A stretch of 64,000 nucleotides of DNA from the NCBI GenBank assembly GCA_965216915.1, contig CBDCGS010000009.1:248001-312000 (forward strand), read 5' to 3'. Within the stretch, counting starts at the first letter, position 1, and each line of letters opens with the position of its first letter. The notes under the pieces are model-generated. The model was not told the DNA's origin. It did no database searches and was given only the letters and a program-made list of their open reading frames with translations. Of this stretch, positions 25,355 through 34,391 are shown in pieces. A program made the translations under genes and the position numbers. Origin of the DNA: CBDCGS01 sp965216915. GTDB lineage: Bacteria; Pseudomonadota; Alphaproteobacteria; UBA828.

Positions 25355-25717
25355 TTGCTGCACACGGTCGTCGAGACTCCCGAGTTTGGACGCCGAGCGC
25401 GGAAGCTGGTCACCGATAATGAGCGCTAAGCGCTGATCGACTACCTCGCCGCGAACCCGGACGCAGGTGAGGTCATGCAAGGTACCGGCGGTGCTCGCAA
25501 GTTTCGGTGGGCGACCCTGGGTCGAGGCAAGAGCGGCAGCGTGCGCGTGATCACATTCTACAGCGGCCCGCCTGTGCCGGTGTTCTTGCTCACCGTTTTC
25601 GGCAAGGGCGAGAAAATCAACCTCACTCGTGCTGAGAGAAACGAGCTTCGGAAGGCCCTTGGCGAGCTGGTCAGGGAGTATTTGGAAGGAGTAAGGCGGC
25701 ATGTCAAAGGCCGGTGA
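25355..25717 (+). pseudogene. RelE/HigB-type toxin interrupted by an in-frame TAA
   Basis: Reading from TTG 25355, the frame gives LHTVVETPEFGRRARKLV, then DNER, then TAA at 25427-25429, and continues ALIDYLAANPDAGEV and on to VRRHVKGR. Both halves match the RelE-like toxin family that pairs with HTH antitoxins, so the stop is an internal nonsense codon, one base change from a sense codon. A shorter product could start at ATG 25475 (80 residues) but would lack the N-terminal helix. The antitoxin start overlaps the last codons. Confidence 0.7.
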
Positions 25718-26051
25718 GAGCATTCTTCGAGGAGCGCGAGAGGCGCTGGATTATGCGCGAGGCGAGGATGACGGATTCGTGGCGCATGTCCCTGAGCGCG
25801 TCGACGTGAAGGCCGTTCGCCGCAAGGTCGGGCTATCACAGGCCAAGTTCGCTGCCCGGTTTGGCTTCGGGCTCGACGCCGTTCGCAACTGGGAGCAGGG
25901 TCGCCGCCGACCTGACATGTCGGCCCGCGCGTTTCTAATGGTCATCGACCGCGAACCGGAGGCCGTCCAGCGTGCCTTGTCGGCACCTGTCGGTAGGAAA
26001 GCCACAAAGCGAGCGACCGAACGTGCGTCCGGTCGCGCTCGGCGATCGTAG
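25701..26051 (+). CDS. HigA/Xre-type antitoxin
   Basis: 116 residues with a helix-turn-helix of the Xre type at about 36-75 (KAVRRKVGLSQAKFAARFGF, then VRNWEQGRRRPD) and a basic C-terminal tail (RKATKRATERASGRARRS). It overlaps the toxin gene by 17 bases. The family neutralises the toxin and represses the shared promoter, here probably through the palindrome at 25303-25334. It remains intact although the toxin frame is broken. Confidence 0.85.
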   Translation: MSKAGESILRGAREALDYARGEDDGFVAHVPERVDVKAVRRKVGLSQAKFAARFGFGLDAVRNWEQGRRRPDMSARAFLMVIDREPEAVQRALSAPVGRKATKRATERASGRARRS

Positions 26052-26094
26052 GCCACGGGCCGACCTCTCCTATCAGACGAGGGAACTTTCGGGG

Positions 26095-26990
26095 CTCACA
26101 GCACGGGTCAAAGCCGCGTCGCGGCGGCCGATCGTCTCAATCTGGAGACTGTGCCGACCATCCGCCTCGAGCACATGAGTGAGGCTGAGGTGCGGACCTA
26201 CGTCATTGCTGACAATCGGCTCGCTGAGCTGGCTGATTGGGATGACGACACCCTGGCAATCGAGCTTCAGGCGCTCGTCGCGCTCGACTTCGACGTTGAG
26301 TTGATGGGCTTCGAGACCGCCGAGATCGACCCGTTGATTGAGGGACTGGATGCTCCCAATGCCGACGATCAGGGCGATGTGGTGCCGGAGACGGATCGAT
26401 CGAAGCTTGTCGGTGACCCAGCCTGGCGACCTCTGGCGTCTGGGGCGGCATCGCCTGCTCTGCGGCGACGCGACGGATCCCGTATCGTTCCGACGGCTCA
26501 AGGCTGGCGAGCAGGCGCCAATGATCTTCACCGATCCACCGTACAACATGCCGATCGGCGGCCACGTCTCGGGTCTCGGGCGGATCCATCACGCTGAGTT
26601 CGCGATGGCCTCCGGCGAGACGTCCAACGCCCTGTTCGCGGCGTTCTTGAAGACCGTGCTTGGGCAGCTCGCGGCCCATAGCACCGACGGCGCACTTCAC
26701 TTCGTCTGCATCGATTGGCGTCACGTCTACGAGCTGCTCTCGGCGACGCGCGATATCTACGACGAGATGAAAAACCTGCGTGTCTGGGCCAAGATCAATG
26801 CGGGCATGGGCTCGCTCTACCGGTCGCAGCACGAACTGGTGTTCGTATTCAAGAGCGGCACCCGCAGCGCATATCAACAGTGTGGAGCTCGGCTCGGTTG
26901 TTCAGCCGCTGGCAGCGTTCGTGTCTACCGCACAACTCGGGCGTACGGGTCGCGGATCGATATGAGGAAGTACTGAAGCATTCCGGGTCG
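26095..26990 (+). pseudogene. decayed ParB-like/DNA methylase gene
   Basis: The translated sequence follows the intact protein at 28254-29573 but changes frame twice: first frame up to DNRLAELADWDDDTLAIEL and MGFETAEIDPLIEGL; second frame from near 26405 (QPGDLWRLGRHRLLCGDA, MIFTDPPYNMPIGGHVSG); third frame from near 26865 (AHINSVELG). The N-terminal ParB half begins inside the domain, and the C-terminal part with HPTVKP and DPFAGSGTT is missing. It is a broken paralogue left by duplication or by an older related element. Confidence 0.8.
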
Positions 26991-27023
26991 TAACGGGCGC
27001 CGAACGCGCTGTTGGCAGGACGC

Positions 27024-27698
27024 TTACTCCGCGACGATCTTCCAGCGCACGGCGTTGCCGTTGGTGAGGTTTTGCAGGACAGTCCTGCAAGTCTGCTCGG
27101 TGATCTTCTCGCCAAGGATCTGCATGCTGCGATGTGAGAACTTCAGGAGTGGGCTTGGTTTGGTCCCTCTTGGATCGGCGGCGTGTCCGGAGATGGATAC
27201 CTTGCGGTGAAGGCAATACGTCCAGAAGTCGACTAACGAACTGATTGCAACGGTCCAGTCCTCGTGTGTCGGCCGTCCGGATCGGAGTTTGCCAGCCTCG
27301 GCGACTCGAACGATCGCGACCATATCCTTCAGACCATCGATAGCGCGGTCAACGCGCGCAATGGCGGCACTCCAGGACGTGTAGAACCCAAGCTCATCGT
27401 CCTCTGAGACATCGGACAGATCGATCGACATTGCGTTGAGTCTCTCTCGCACGCTGGGCTCCGAGACGCGGTCGACCATCCCAGCAAGCTGATCGGCGAG
27501 GCCGCGGAGGGCCTTCTTGTTTGCGGGTCGAACGTTATTCCGGGAGAGGTTCAAAAGATCTACGGCGTCTTTGAGCGCCTGCTCCAGCATATCGGGGCGG
27601 ATGCCGAACTCGCGAGCGAGGTGAAGAATATCGGTCCGTCGTTCGTCCCAATAATCGTCACTTACGGGGACCGGCTGTGAGGCCATCGTGCGCTCCAT
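27024..27698 (-). CDS. hypothetical protein
   Basis: 224 residues with convincing amino-acid composition but no family I recognise. The N-terminal half is helical and acidic (DILHLAREFGIRPDMLEQAL, then LADQLAGMVDRVSEPSVRERL); the C-terminal part contains WTYCLHRKVSISGHAADPRG and CRTVLQNLTNGNAVRW. It is divergent from the gene at 27722, with 23 bases between starts, so they may share regulation. Its place inside the mobile region makes an accessory role likely. Confidence 0.6.
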   Translation of the reverse strand: MERTMASQPVPVSDDYWDERRTDILHLAREFGIRPDMLEQALKDAVDLLNLSRNNVRPANKKALRGLADQLAGMVDRVSEPSVRERLNAMSIDLSDVSEDDELGFYTSWSAAIARVDRAIDGLKDMVAIVRVAEAGKLRSGRPTHEDWTVAISSLVDFWTYCLHRKVSISGHAADPRGTKPSPLLKFSHRSMQILGEKITEQTCRTVLQNLTNGNAVRWKIVAE

Positions 27699-27721
27699 TC
27701 AAACCGATACGGAGCTTAACG

Positions 27722-28201
27722 ATGAAGTCTCACGAAACCGTTTCGAGAGAGCCGCTCGAGGAATTGGCCAGGGATATCAGCCGTTGCGGTAGTGCAGCGT
27801 ATGACAAGGTTTTGCAGGCCGCCCGCCTGGTCAAGGAGGCCCGTGAGCGCGTTGAGGCAGGCGAGGCGGGCGGTGTCAGCTGGGCTGACTGGGCGAGTGA
27901 GCACATCCAGCTTTCGCCGTCGCGCCTTCGAGAGTTAATGCGCATCGCAAGGGCAGACGACGCCACGACGGAGCTTGAGCGGACGCGAGAGCAAACGCGC
28001 GCGCGGGCTCGCCGCCATAGGAGCAAAGCGAATGCGGCGCCGTTACGTAACGGCGGTTCCACATTGGGGGAGCCGGCCGAGCGTCAGCGTCTGATCGAAT
28101 GGGTCAAGAAAGCACCTCTAGAACAGATCAAAGAGGTCCAAGCCCATATCGAGAGCGCCTACGGTGACGACACACTCGCCAGAGAAGATGTCGCTGCGTG
28201 A
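27722..28201 (+). CDS. small accessory protein, DUF3102-like pattern
   Basis: 159 residues from ATG 27722. The central part (LQAARLVKEARERVEAGEAG, GVSWADWASEHIQLSPSRLR, ELMRIARADD) resembles phage and plasmid proteins with a helix-turn-helix-like motif of the DUF3102 kind; this is a weak, pattern-based assignment. A basic stretch (RTREQTRARARRHRSKANA) follows. It precedes the ParB-methylase gene and runs in the same direction. Confidence 0.6.
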   Translation: MKSHETVSREPLEELARDISRCGSAAYDKVLQAARLVKEARERVEAGEAGGVSWADWASEHIQLSPSRLRELMRIARADDATTELERTREQTRARARRHRSKANAAPLRNGGSTLGEPAERQRLIEWVKKAPLEQIKEVQAHIESAYGDDTLAREDVAA

Positions 28202-28253
28202 CAGGCGCTCCGCATACTGAGTTGCAATCGGTCGATCGATGGGAGCCCCGCGC

Positions 28254-29573
28254 ATGGACAGGCTCACGGTGAAATACCGAAATCCTGAGGCGCTGACGCC
28301 AAGGGCGAAGAACGCGCGGACGCATACCAAGGACCAAGTCCGCAAGATCGCCAACAGCATCCGGCGGTTTGGGTTCAACAACCCCGTTCTCATCGATCGC
28401 GATGGGGGCATTGTTGCCGGCCACGGCCGGGTCGAGGCGGCGTTACTCCTCGGGCTCGACGCTGTGCCGACCACCCAGCTCTATGACCTCTCAGAGGAAG
28501 AGATCCGGGCCTATGTCATCGCGGACAATCGGCTTGCCGAGCTAGCAGGCTGGGACCGCGACCTACTCGCCATCGAGCTCCAGGAGTTGACCGAGCTGGA
28601 GGTCGACTTTGACGTGACGATCACGGGCTTTGAGATGCCCGAGATCGACGTCCTGATAGGCGAGCTCGACCCGACGGCCGAGGAAGATCCCGACGATGAG
28701 GCCCCGCCCGTGGCGCCGGGGGCGTCGGTGACGAGACCGGGAGACCTTTGGTGCATTGGAAAGCACCGGCTGCTCTGTGGCGATGCGACGGAGCATGATG
28801 CCTACGACCGTCTGCTCGACGGCTCCGAGGCACAGCTGGTCTTCACCGACCCACCCTACAACGTGCCGATCGACGGCCACGTCTCCGGCCTGGGTGCTGT
28901 AACGCATCGAGAGTTCGCAATGGCCTCGGGCGAGATGACGGAGGCGCAGTTTACCGCCTTCCTCGAGACTGTGTTCCGGAACCTGGTGCGCCACAGCGTC
29001 GATGGCGCGATCCACTATGTGTGCATGGATTGGCGCCACATGAGTGAGATCTTGGCGGCCTCTCACGGCGTCTACGGCGCGCCCCTGAACCTCTGCGTTT
29101 GGGCGAAGACGAACGGCGGCATGGGCTCGTTGTATCGCTCGCAACACGAACTGATCTTCGTCCTGAAGGCGGGCAATGCCCCACACATCAACAATGTTGA
29201 GCTGGGCCGTCACGGCCGCTATCGAACCAATGTCTGGACCTATCCCGGCATGAACAGCTTCGGCAAGGAGCGTGACGAGGCGTTGGCCCTTCACCCCACT
29301 GTGAAGCCGGTGCGCCTCGTCGCCGATGCCCTTCTCGACTGCTCGACACGGGGCGGCATCGTGCTCGATCCGTTCGCGGGCAGTGGCACGACGCTCGTCG
29401 CGGCGGAGAAGGCCGGGCGGCGCGGCTATGGCATGGAGCTGGATCCGCAATATTGTGACGTGATCCTGCGGCGCGTCGTCGCCGCAGAGTGCTCTGAGGC
29501 GGTCCTGGCCGACAGTGGTGAGACCTTCTCCGAGGTCGAGCGAGCCCGATTGGAGGTGCGCGATGCCGGATGA
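28254..29573 (+). CDS. ParB-like nuclease domain fused to DNA methylase
   Basis: 439 residues from ATG 28254, preceded by GGGAG; a second ATG at 28239 lacks a ribosome binding site. Residues about 10-105 are a ParB/sulfiredoxin-like domain (FGFNNPVLIDRDGGIVAGHG RV region, ending YVIADNRLAELAGW). The rest is an N4/N6 DNA methyltransferase of the beta-type order: catalytic DPPY in VFTDPPYNVPIDG, then the S-adenosylmethionine site DPFAGSGTTLVAAEKAGR near the C terminus. Such genes occur in alphaproteobacterial phages and elements, where they protect or mark element DNA. It overlaps the DUF5681 gene start. Confidence 0.9.
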   Translation: MDRLTVKYRNPEALTPRAKNARTHTKDQVRKIANSIRRFGFNNPVLIDRDGGIVAGHGRVEAALLLGLDAVPTTQLYDLSEEEIRAYVIADNRLAELAGWDRDLLAIELQELTELEVDFDVTITGFEMPEIDVLIGELDPTAEEDPDDEAPPVAPGASVTRPGDLWCIGKHRLLCGDATEHDAYDRLLDGSEAQLVFTDPPYNVPIDGHVSGLGAVTHREFAMASGEMTEAQFTAFLETVFRNLVRHSVDGAIHYVCMDWRHMSEILAASHGVYGAPLNLCVWAKTNGGMGSLYRSQHELIFVLKAGNAPHINNVELGRHGRYRTNVWTYPGMNSFGKERDEALALHPTVKPVRLVADALLDCSTRGGIVLDPFAGSGTTLVAAEKAGRRGYGMELDPQYCDVILRRVVAAECSEAVLADSGETFSEVERARLEVRDAG

Positions 29574-30006
29574 TCAACGGGCGGACTATGAGGTCGGCTA
29601 CGGCAAACCGCCCAAACGCACACAGTTCAAGAAGGGCATATCCGGGAATCCCCAAGGGCGGCCGAAGGGGACGAAGAATCTCAAGACCGATCTTCTCGAG
29701 GAGCTCGGGGAGACGATGACGGTTCGCGAACGCGGCAAGGAGCGTCGACTGAGCAAGCAGCGTGCTCTCGTCAAATCTTTGATCGCGAGGGCGCTCGGCG
29801 GCAACGATCGAGCCACCGCCAAGGTTCTCGAGCTGTATATGCGGGTGGCGGGTATCGAAGATGAGGCCAGGGATGCAGGCGTTCCCCTCGATGAAGAGGA
29901 GAAAGCGGTGTTGCGGGCGCTCGAGGGTCGCTTCAAACGCCACGCCGTGGCATCGCCAACGCCAGCTCCGGAACATGGCGATCAAGACCCGAGCGAAACC
30001 TCATGA
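29563..30006 (+). CDS. DUF5681 protein (probable small terminase-like)
   Basis: 147 residues; ATG 29563 follows GGAGGTG. The hallmark of DUF5681 is visible near the N terminus: TQFKKGISGNPQGRPKGTKN. The remainder is helical (QRALVKSLIARALGGNDRAT) with an acidic tail. Members usually precede a large terminase gene, as here, where the stops and starts overlap as ATGA, so a small-subunit or packaging-adaptor role is likely but not proven. Confidence 0.85.
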   Translation: MPDDQRADYEVGYGKPPKRTQFKKGISGNPQGRPKGTKNLKTDLLEELGETMTVRERGKERRLSKQRALVKSLIARALGGNDRATAKVLELYMRVAGIEDEARDAGVPLDEEEKAVLRALEGRFKRHAVASPTPAPEHGDQDPSETS

Positions 30007-31430
30007 GCGCCGTGGACCGCAATTTGCTCGAGGCCATGCTGCGGCACGATCTCCCAAGCTTCATCCATCGAACCGTCCAGACGGTCGCCCCCGCCGCGGC
30101 GTATCAGCCCAATTGGCACATCGACGCGATCGCGTGGTACCTAAGGCAATGCCTCGACGGCAAGATCAAGCGATTGATCATCACGGTGCCGCCGCGGAAC
30201 CTCAAGTCGGTCTGCGCCTCGGTCGCGTTCCCCGCGTGGGTGCTCGGCCGTGACCCGACCCGCCGCATCATCTGTGCAAGCTACGCCAACGAGCTCACGG
30301 CGAAACACGCGCGCGACTGCCGTGCGGTGCTCGAAAGCGATTGGTACCGACGCGTGTTCCCACGCACGCGGCTCAATCCAAAAAAATCCGCCGAGCTCGA
30401 CTTCGAGACGACGCGGCAGGGCGGACGTTACGGCACCTCGCTCGGCGGTACTCTGACCGGGCGCGGCGGCAACTATGTGATCGTCGACGACCCCATCAAG
30501 CCGAGCGACGCTATGTCTGGCGTCAAGCGTGAGTCTGTGAAGCAATGGTTCGATGGCACGCTCTACTCGCGGCTCGATAGCAAGAAGGACGACGTGATCG
30601 TGATCGTCATGCAGCGTGTTCACGTCGATGATCTGGTTGGCCATGTCCTGGAAAAGGACGGCGATTGGGCCCACCTCGATTTACCGGCGACCGCGGACAC
30701 CCCACAGTCAATCCCTGTCGGACCGAACGAGGTCCACCATCGGAAGACCGGCGATATCTTGCACCCTGAGCGCGAGCCGGCCGAGGTGCTTGAGCAGATT
30801 AAGGCCGATATGGGCAGCGCCGCTTTCTCGGCTCAGTACCAGCAGCGCCCCGTGCCGGTCGAAGGGAACCTCATCAAGTGGCGCTGGCTCCGGGTCTACG
30901 CTTATCCGCCTGCGCACGGCCCGGACGGCCGCGTGATCCAAAGCTGGGACACAGCGGCGAAGGCGGGCGAGCTCAACGACTACTCCGTGTGCACGACCTG
31001 GCTAATGAAGGGCGATGACTATTATCTCCTCGACGTCCTGCGGCAACGGCTCGAATATCCGCATCTCAAGAAGAGGGTCATCGAAATGGCCCGCCGGTAT
31101 GGCGCACACAGCGTGCTGATTGAAGACAAGGGGTCGGGCACGCAGCTGATGCAGGATCTGCGTTTCGAGAAGACCGGCGTCAGGCCGATTGCCATCACAC
31201 CGGACGCTGACAAGGTGACGCGCATGAGCAATCAGTCGGCTCACATCGAGGCGGGGCAAGTGATGCTTCCCGAGACAGCGCCCTGGCTCGACGAGTTCAA
31301 GGCCGAGGTCATGGCATTCCCAAACGGTCGGTTCGACGATCAGGTCGACAGCCTCTCTCAGTTCCTCGGGTGGGCGGAGCATCACAAGCGGTTTAGGGCG
31401 CGCAGCGGGCGGCACTACGGCATGTACTGA
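30003..31430 (+). CDS. terL: phage terminase large subunit
   Basis: 475 residues. The ATPase part has a Walker A-like VPPRNLKSV near residue 61 and Walker B YVIVDDPIKPSD near residue 160. The nuclease part has the acidic residues in VIQSWDTAAKAGELNDYS, VLIEDKGSGTQLMQDL and RFDDQVDSLSQFLGW. It packages DNA into phage heads in viruses, but no capsid, portal or tail genes are found in this window, so here it may serve a satellite or be a leftover. It overlaps the DUF5681 stop. Confidence 0.92.
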   Translation: MSAVDRNLLEAMLRHDLPSFIHRTVQTVAPAAAYQPNWHIDAIAWYLRQCLDGKIKRLIITVPPRNLKSVCASVAFPAWVLGRDPTRRIICASYANELTAKHARDCRAVLESDWYRRVFPRTRLNPKKSAELDFETTRQGGRYGTSLGGTLTGRGGNYVIVDDPIKPSDAMSGVKRESVKQWFDGTLYSRLDSKKDDVIVIVMQRVHVDDLVGHVLEKDGDWAHLDLPATADTPQSIPVGPNEVHHRKTGDILHPEREPAEVLEQIKADMGSAAFSAQYQQRPVPVEGNLIKWRWLRVYAYPPAHGPDGRVIQSWDTAAKAGELNDYSVCTTWLMKGDDYYLLDVLRQRLEYPHLKKRVIEMARRYGAHSVLIEDKGSGTQLMQDLRFEKTGVRPIAITPDADKVTRMSNQSAHIEAGQVMLPETAPWLDEFKAEVMAFPNGRFDDQVDSLSQFLGWAEHHKRFRARSGRHYGMY

Positions 31431-31819
31431 CCGAGCGGCCTGCAGGCCGCCGCGCTCGCTCCGCCGGCTACGCAGTTAGGCTACGGGACGCGACGGAGTT
31501 GGCCGTGGCTGGGCAATCGCCGACGGCTACCGAGATGAAGCTTTTGCAATGCGCAGAGCAGCTCAGCCATCGCGCACATGCGGTCGCGACCGTCGCCGAC
31601 CCTGCGGCGGTTCTGGCGGAGGCGGGCGTTAACCAGCTTGCAGAAATCCGAGACGCAATCGACGGAAAGACTGGACTTCCTCCGCCCACGAAGCGCCAAT
31701 GTGGTCGTCATTGAGAGCCTCATCGGGTCCCACACGCCCCGACCGGCCAATCGGCGGGGCTTCGAGCAGTGGGAGGCGCCGCGCTCGGCGCGGTGCCCCA
31801 CATACCGAAGGAGGTTCTC
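31431..31819. other. spacer between terminase and DUF3489 genes
   Basis: About 390 bases. The only coding candidate is a 71-residue frame at 31499-31714. Otherwise I see no RNA gene or clear terminator. A good AAGGAGG ribosome binding site for the next gene lies at its right end. Confidence 0.4.
31499..31714 (+). CDS. possible small hypothetical protein
   Basis: A GTG-initiated frame of 71 residues with helical, alanine-rich composition (LLQCAEQLSHRAHAVATVAD, AEAGVNQLAEIRDAIDG). There is no clear ribosome binding site and no recognised family. It could be a real small element gene or an open frame by chance. Confidence 0.3.
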   Translation: MAVAGQSPTATEMKLLQCAEQLSHRAHAVATVADPAAVLAEAGVNQLAEIRDAIDGKTGLPPPTKRQCGRH

Positions 31820-32098
31820 ATGGCACGGAAATCGACCACGCGCCGGCGGCGCGCGACCAAGTTAAACGGCGCAGCCAACCCGGCACAAAGCACCACCAAG
31901 CTCGGCCTTCTGGGCGCATTGTTGCAGCGTGATGAAGGCGCGACGATCGGTGACTTGACCAAGGCCACGGGGTGGCAGCCGCACTCGGTGCGGGGCGCCA
32001 TCAGTGGCACTTTCAAGAAGAAGCGCGGGCTCAACGTCACTTCGGAGGTGGTCGAGGGCCGGGGGCGGGTCTACAAGGTCGCGGGGGGCCGGCGATGA
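31820..32098 (+). CDS. DUF3489 protein
   Basis: 92 residues. The ATG follows a perfect AAGGAGG site. A basic N terminus (ARKSTTRRRRATKLNG) precedes a winged-helix-like domain: TKLGLLGALLQRDEGATIGD, LTKATGWQPHSVRGAISGTF and KKKRGLNVTSEVVEGRGRVY, the DUF3489 signature. It probably binds DNA. It opens the module DUF3489-small protein-DUF2924-recombinase. Confidence 0.85.
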   Translation: MARKSTTRRRRATKLNGAANPAQSTTKLGLLGALLQRDEGATIGDLTKATGWQPHSVRGAISGTFKKKRGLNVTSEVVEGRGRVYKVAGGRR

Positions 32099-32112
32099 TG
32101 GGAGGGCGAGTG

Positions 32113-32283
32113 ATGCCCGAGACCGATGTAAGCCCCTATCTGTTGCGGCCACCGATCTCCTATGAAGAGGCCATCAGAAGCCGCGGCCAATGCGGATCGA
32201 GAGAGGATCGTGACCGGACCGTTCCGGACGACACTGATCCGCTCGCGCGACGCGTGACGAACGATGACCATCTCGGCGACTAG
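32113..32283 (+). CDS. possible small element protein
   Basis: A 56-residue frame beginning MPETDVSPYLLRPPISYEEA, starting 14 bases after the DUF3489 stop and overlapping the DUF2924 start. The N-terminal part looks coding, the tail is charged (REDRDRTVPDDTDPLARR). I recognise no domain; its place inside a compact module is the main support. Confidence 0.45.
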   Translation: MPETDVSPYLLRPPISYEEAIRSRGQCGSREDRDRTVPDDTDPLARRVTNDDHLGD

Positions 32284-32710
32284 TCCTCCCGTCGAACCGC
32301 TCAACGAACTCAAGGGTCTTGCGCGCCCCGCGCTCATCGAGAGATGGGAGGTAGTGTTTGGCCAAGCGCCGCCGAAACACATGAGCCGCGATCTCCTACG
32401 CCGCGCGCTGGCTCATCAGCTGCAGGAGCAAGCCGAGGGCGGTCTCGATCCGGCGATACGCCGGCAGCTGCTCCAGGATCCTGACACCCCCATCACGCCA
32501 AGGCAGGGTCGGCTCTCACCCGGGACGCGACTCGTGCGGGAATGGCACGGGCGCACCCATCATGTGACGGTGCTGGAGAAAGGTTTCGAGTATCGAAACA
32601 CTCGCTATCTGAGCCTCTCCCGGATCGCCCGCGAGATCACGGGTACACGATGGTCGGGTCCCGCCTTCTTTGGTGTGCACACGGCCGAGCCTTCCGCGAA
32701 TGCCGACTAG
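32264..32710 (+). CDS. DUF2924 protein, copy 1
   Basis: 148 residues. The DUF2924 pattern is clear: ELKGLARPALIERWEVVFGQ, PPKHMSRDLLRRALAHQLQE, LSPGTRLVREWHGRTHHVTV and the C-terminal SRIAREITGTRWSGPAFFGV. The family has no known biochemical role but is regularly found immediately before large serine recombinases. Here it overlaps the recombinase gene by 11 bases. Confidence 0.88.
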   Translation: MTISATSPPVEPLNELKGLARPALIERWEVVFGQAPPKHMSRDLLRRALAHQLQEQAEGGLDPAIRRQLLQDPDTPITPRQGRLSPGTRLVREWHGRTHHVTVLEKGFEYRNTRYLSLSRIAREITGTRWSGPAFFGVHTAEPSANAD

Positions 32711-34391
32711 CGCAACCCGTCAACGCTGTGCCATCTACACGCGCAAGTCCTCAGAGGAGGGGCTCGATCAGGCGTTCAACTCGCTCGACGCTCAACGCGA
32801 GGCCTGCGAGGCGTTCATCAAGAGCCAAGCAAGCGAGGGATGGACGGCCGTCGGCACCCACTATGACGATGGCGGCGTCTCAGGCGGCACTTTGGAAAGA
32901 CCGGCCCTGCAGCAGCTCATGGAGGATATCAAGCAAGGCAAGATCGAGACGGTTGTGGTCTACAAGGTCGATCGCCTGACCCGGTCTCTCGCCGACTTCG
33001 CGAAGCTCGTCGAGGTATTCGACGCCAACACGGTGACGTTCGTGTCGGTGACCCAGCAGTTCAACACGACGACCTCCATGGGGCGTCTAACACTCAACAT
33101 GCTGCTCTCCTTCGCCCAGTTCGAGCGCGAGGTTACCGGCGAGCGGATCCGCGACAAGATCGCCGCCTCCAAGCGAAAGGGGATGTGGATGGGCGGTCCG
33201 GTTCCTCTCGGCTACGGCGCGAAAGATCGGACGCTGGTCGTCAACGAGGATGAGGCCGCGACCGTGCGGACCGTGTTCGCGCTCTACCGAGAGCACGGCA
33301 ATGTGCGCCTCGTGAAGAAGCATGCCGACCGAATGGCTCTCGTGACCAAGCTTCGTGTCCTCGCCGACGGCCACACACAGGGTGGTCGCCCTCTCAGCCG
33401 AGGCTACATCTACAAGCTCCTCAGCAACCCGCTCTATGTGGGCCGGATCGCGCACAAAGACGAGACCTATCCCGGCCAGCACGAACCGATCATCGACGAG
33501 GCGACGTGGGACGCCGTCCATGAGACGTTGGCGAGCAGTGCACAACGACAGCGCGGCGGAACCGGCGCGCGGGTACCGAGCCTGCTCGCGGGTGTGCTGT
33601 ATGACGAGCACGGCGTTCGCCTCACACCGAGCCACACCGCCAAGTCAGGTAAGCGCTACCGGTACTACGTCTCGCACAACCTGCTTCGCGGTGCGACGAC
33701 GACCAAAGGCGAGGGATACCGCATCCCCGCGCACGGGATTGAATCGTTGGTCACCGACACGTTGACGAGCCTGCTTCGGAGCCGGGTGCGGCTCTACGAA
33801 CTGCTCGCGCTCGACCAGCACCCACCCGCGCGCCTCCGTGAGGCGCTCGCAAAAGGCGAGGCGCTTGCTGAGACACTCGAACACGCTGTGTTCGACGACC
33901 GGCGACCCGCTCTGCATTCGCTGCTTGATCGCGTCGTTGTTGCGGACGCCGAAGTGAAGCTCTCCCTCTCGATCGCAGCGTTGGCGCGTGCGCTATCCGT
34001 CGATCCGTTCGCGATCGACGGCGCACCGTGTCACTGGATCGCTGTGCCCGCTCGGCCGAAACGTTGCGGCGGCGCAAGCCGCATGATCATCTCCACAGAC
34101 GGCGCTCAACGCCAACCCGATCCGGCGCTGCTGAGGGTGCTTAGTCGGGCACACCGATGGTTCGCACGTCTCTGCTCGGATGAGGCGCCGACCATTGCCC
34201 GGATCGCTGAGGAAGAAGGGTTCACGCGTTCCTACGTTGCCCGCGTGGTCCGGCTCGCCTTCCTCGCACCCGATATCACCGCGGCGATTGTGGGCGGTGA
34301 GGAGCCCGCTGACCTCAACGCCGAGCGCCTCGTGCGTTGCCCCGAGCTGCCTCTATCCTGGAGCGATCAGCGGCGGCTGTTTGGCGCGTAG
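32700..34391 (+). CDS. large serine recombinase, copy 1
   Basis: 563 residues from ATG 32700. The resolvase-type catalytic domain has the nucleophilic Ser in AIYTRKSSEEGLDQ with Arg in YKVDRLTRSLADF and FEREVTGERIRDKI. A recombinase domain follows (GGRPLSRGYIYKLLSNPLYV). The zinc-ribbon segment (SLLAGVLYDEHGVRLTPSHT) lacks the usual cysteines, and the C terminus carries a helix-turn-helix (IAEEEGFTRSYVARVVRLAF). It probably integrates and excises the element. It is a clear homologue of the protein at 36867-38606. Confidence 0.92.
   Translation: MPTSATRQRCAIYTRKSSEEGLDQAFNSLDAQREACEAFIKSQASEGWTAVGTHYDDGGVSGGTLERPALQQLMEDIKQGKIETVVVYKVDRLTRSLADFAKLVEVFDANTVTFVSVTQQFNTTTSMGRLTLNMLLSFAQFEREVTGERIRDKIAASKRKGMWMGGPVPLGYGAKDRTLVVNEDEAATVRTVFALYREHGNVRLVKKHADRMALVTKLRVLADGHTQGGRPLSRGYIYKLLSNPLYVGRIAHKDETYPGQHEPIIDEATWDAVHETLASSAQRQRGGTGARVPSLLAGVLYDEHGVRLTPSHTAKSGKRYRYYVSHNLLRGATTTKGEGYRIPAHGIESLVTDTLTSLLRSRVRLYELLALDQHPPARLREALAKGEALAETLEHAVFDDRRPALHSLLDRVVVADAEVKLSLSIAALARALSVDPFAIDGAPCHWIAVPARPKRCGGASRMIISTDGAQRQPDPALLRVLSRAHRWFARLCSDEAPTIARIAEEEGFTRSYVARVVRLAFLAPDITAAIVGGEEPADLNAERLVRCPELPLSWSDQRRLFGA

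Noticed and set aside
26052..34391. Complete prophage
   Set aside because: Only terminase, methylase and recombinase functions are seen; no portal, capsid, tail or lysis genes.
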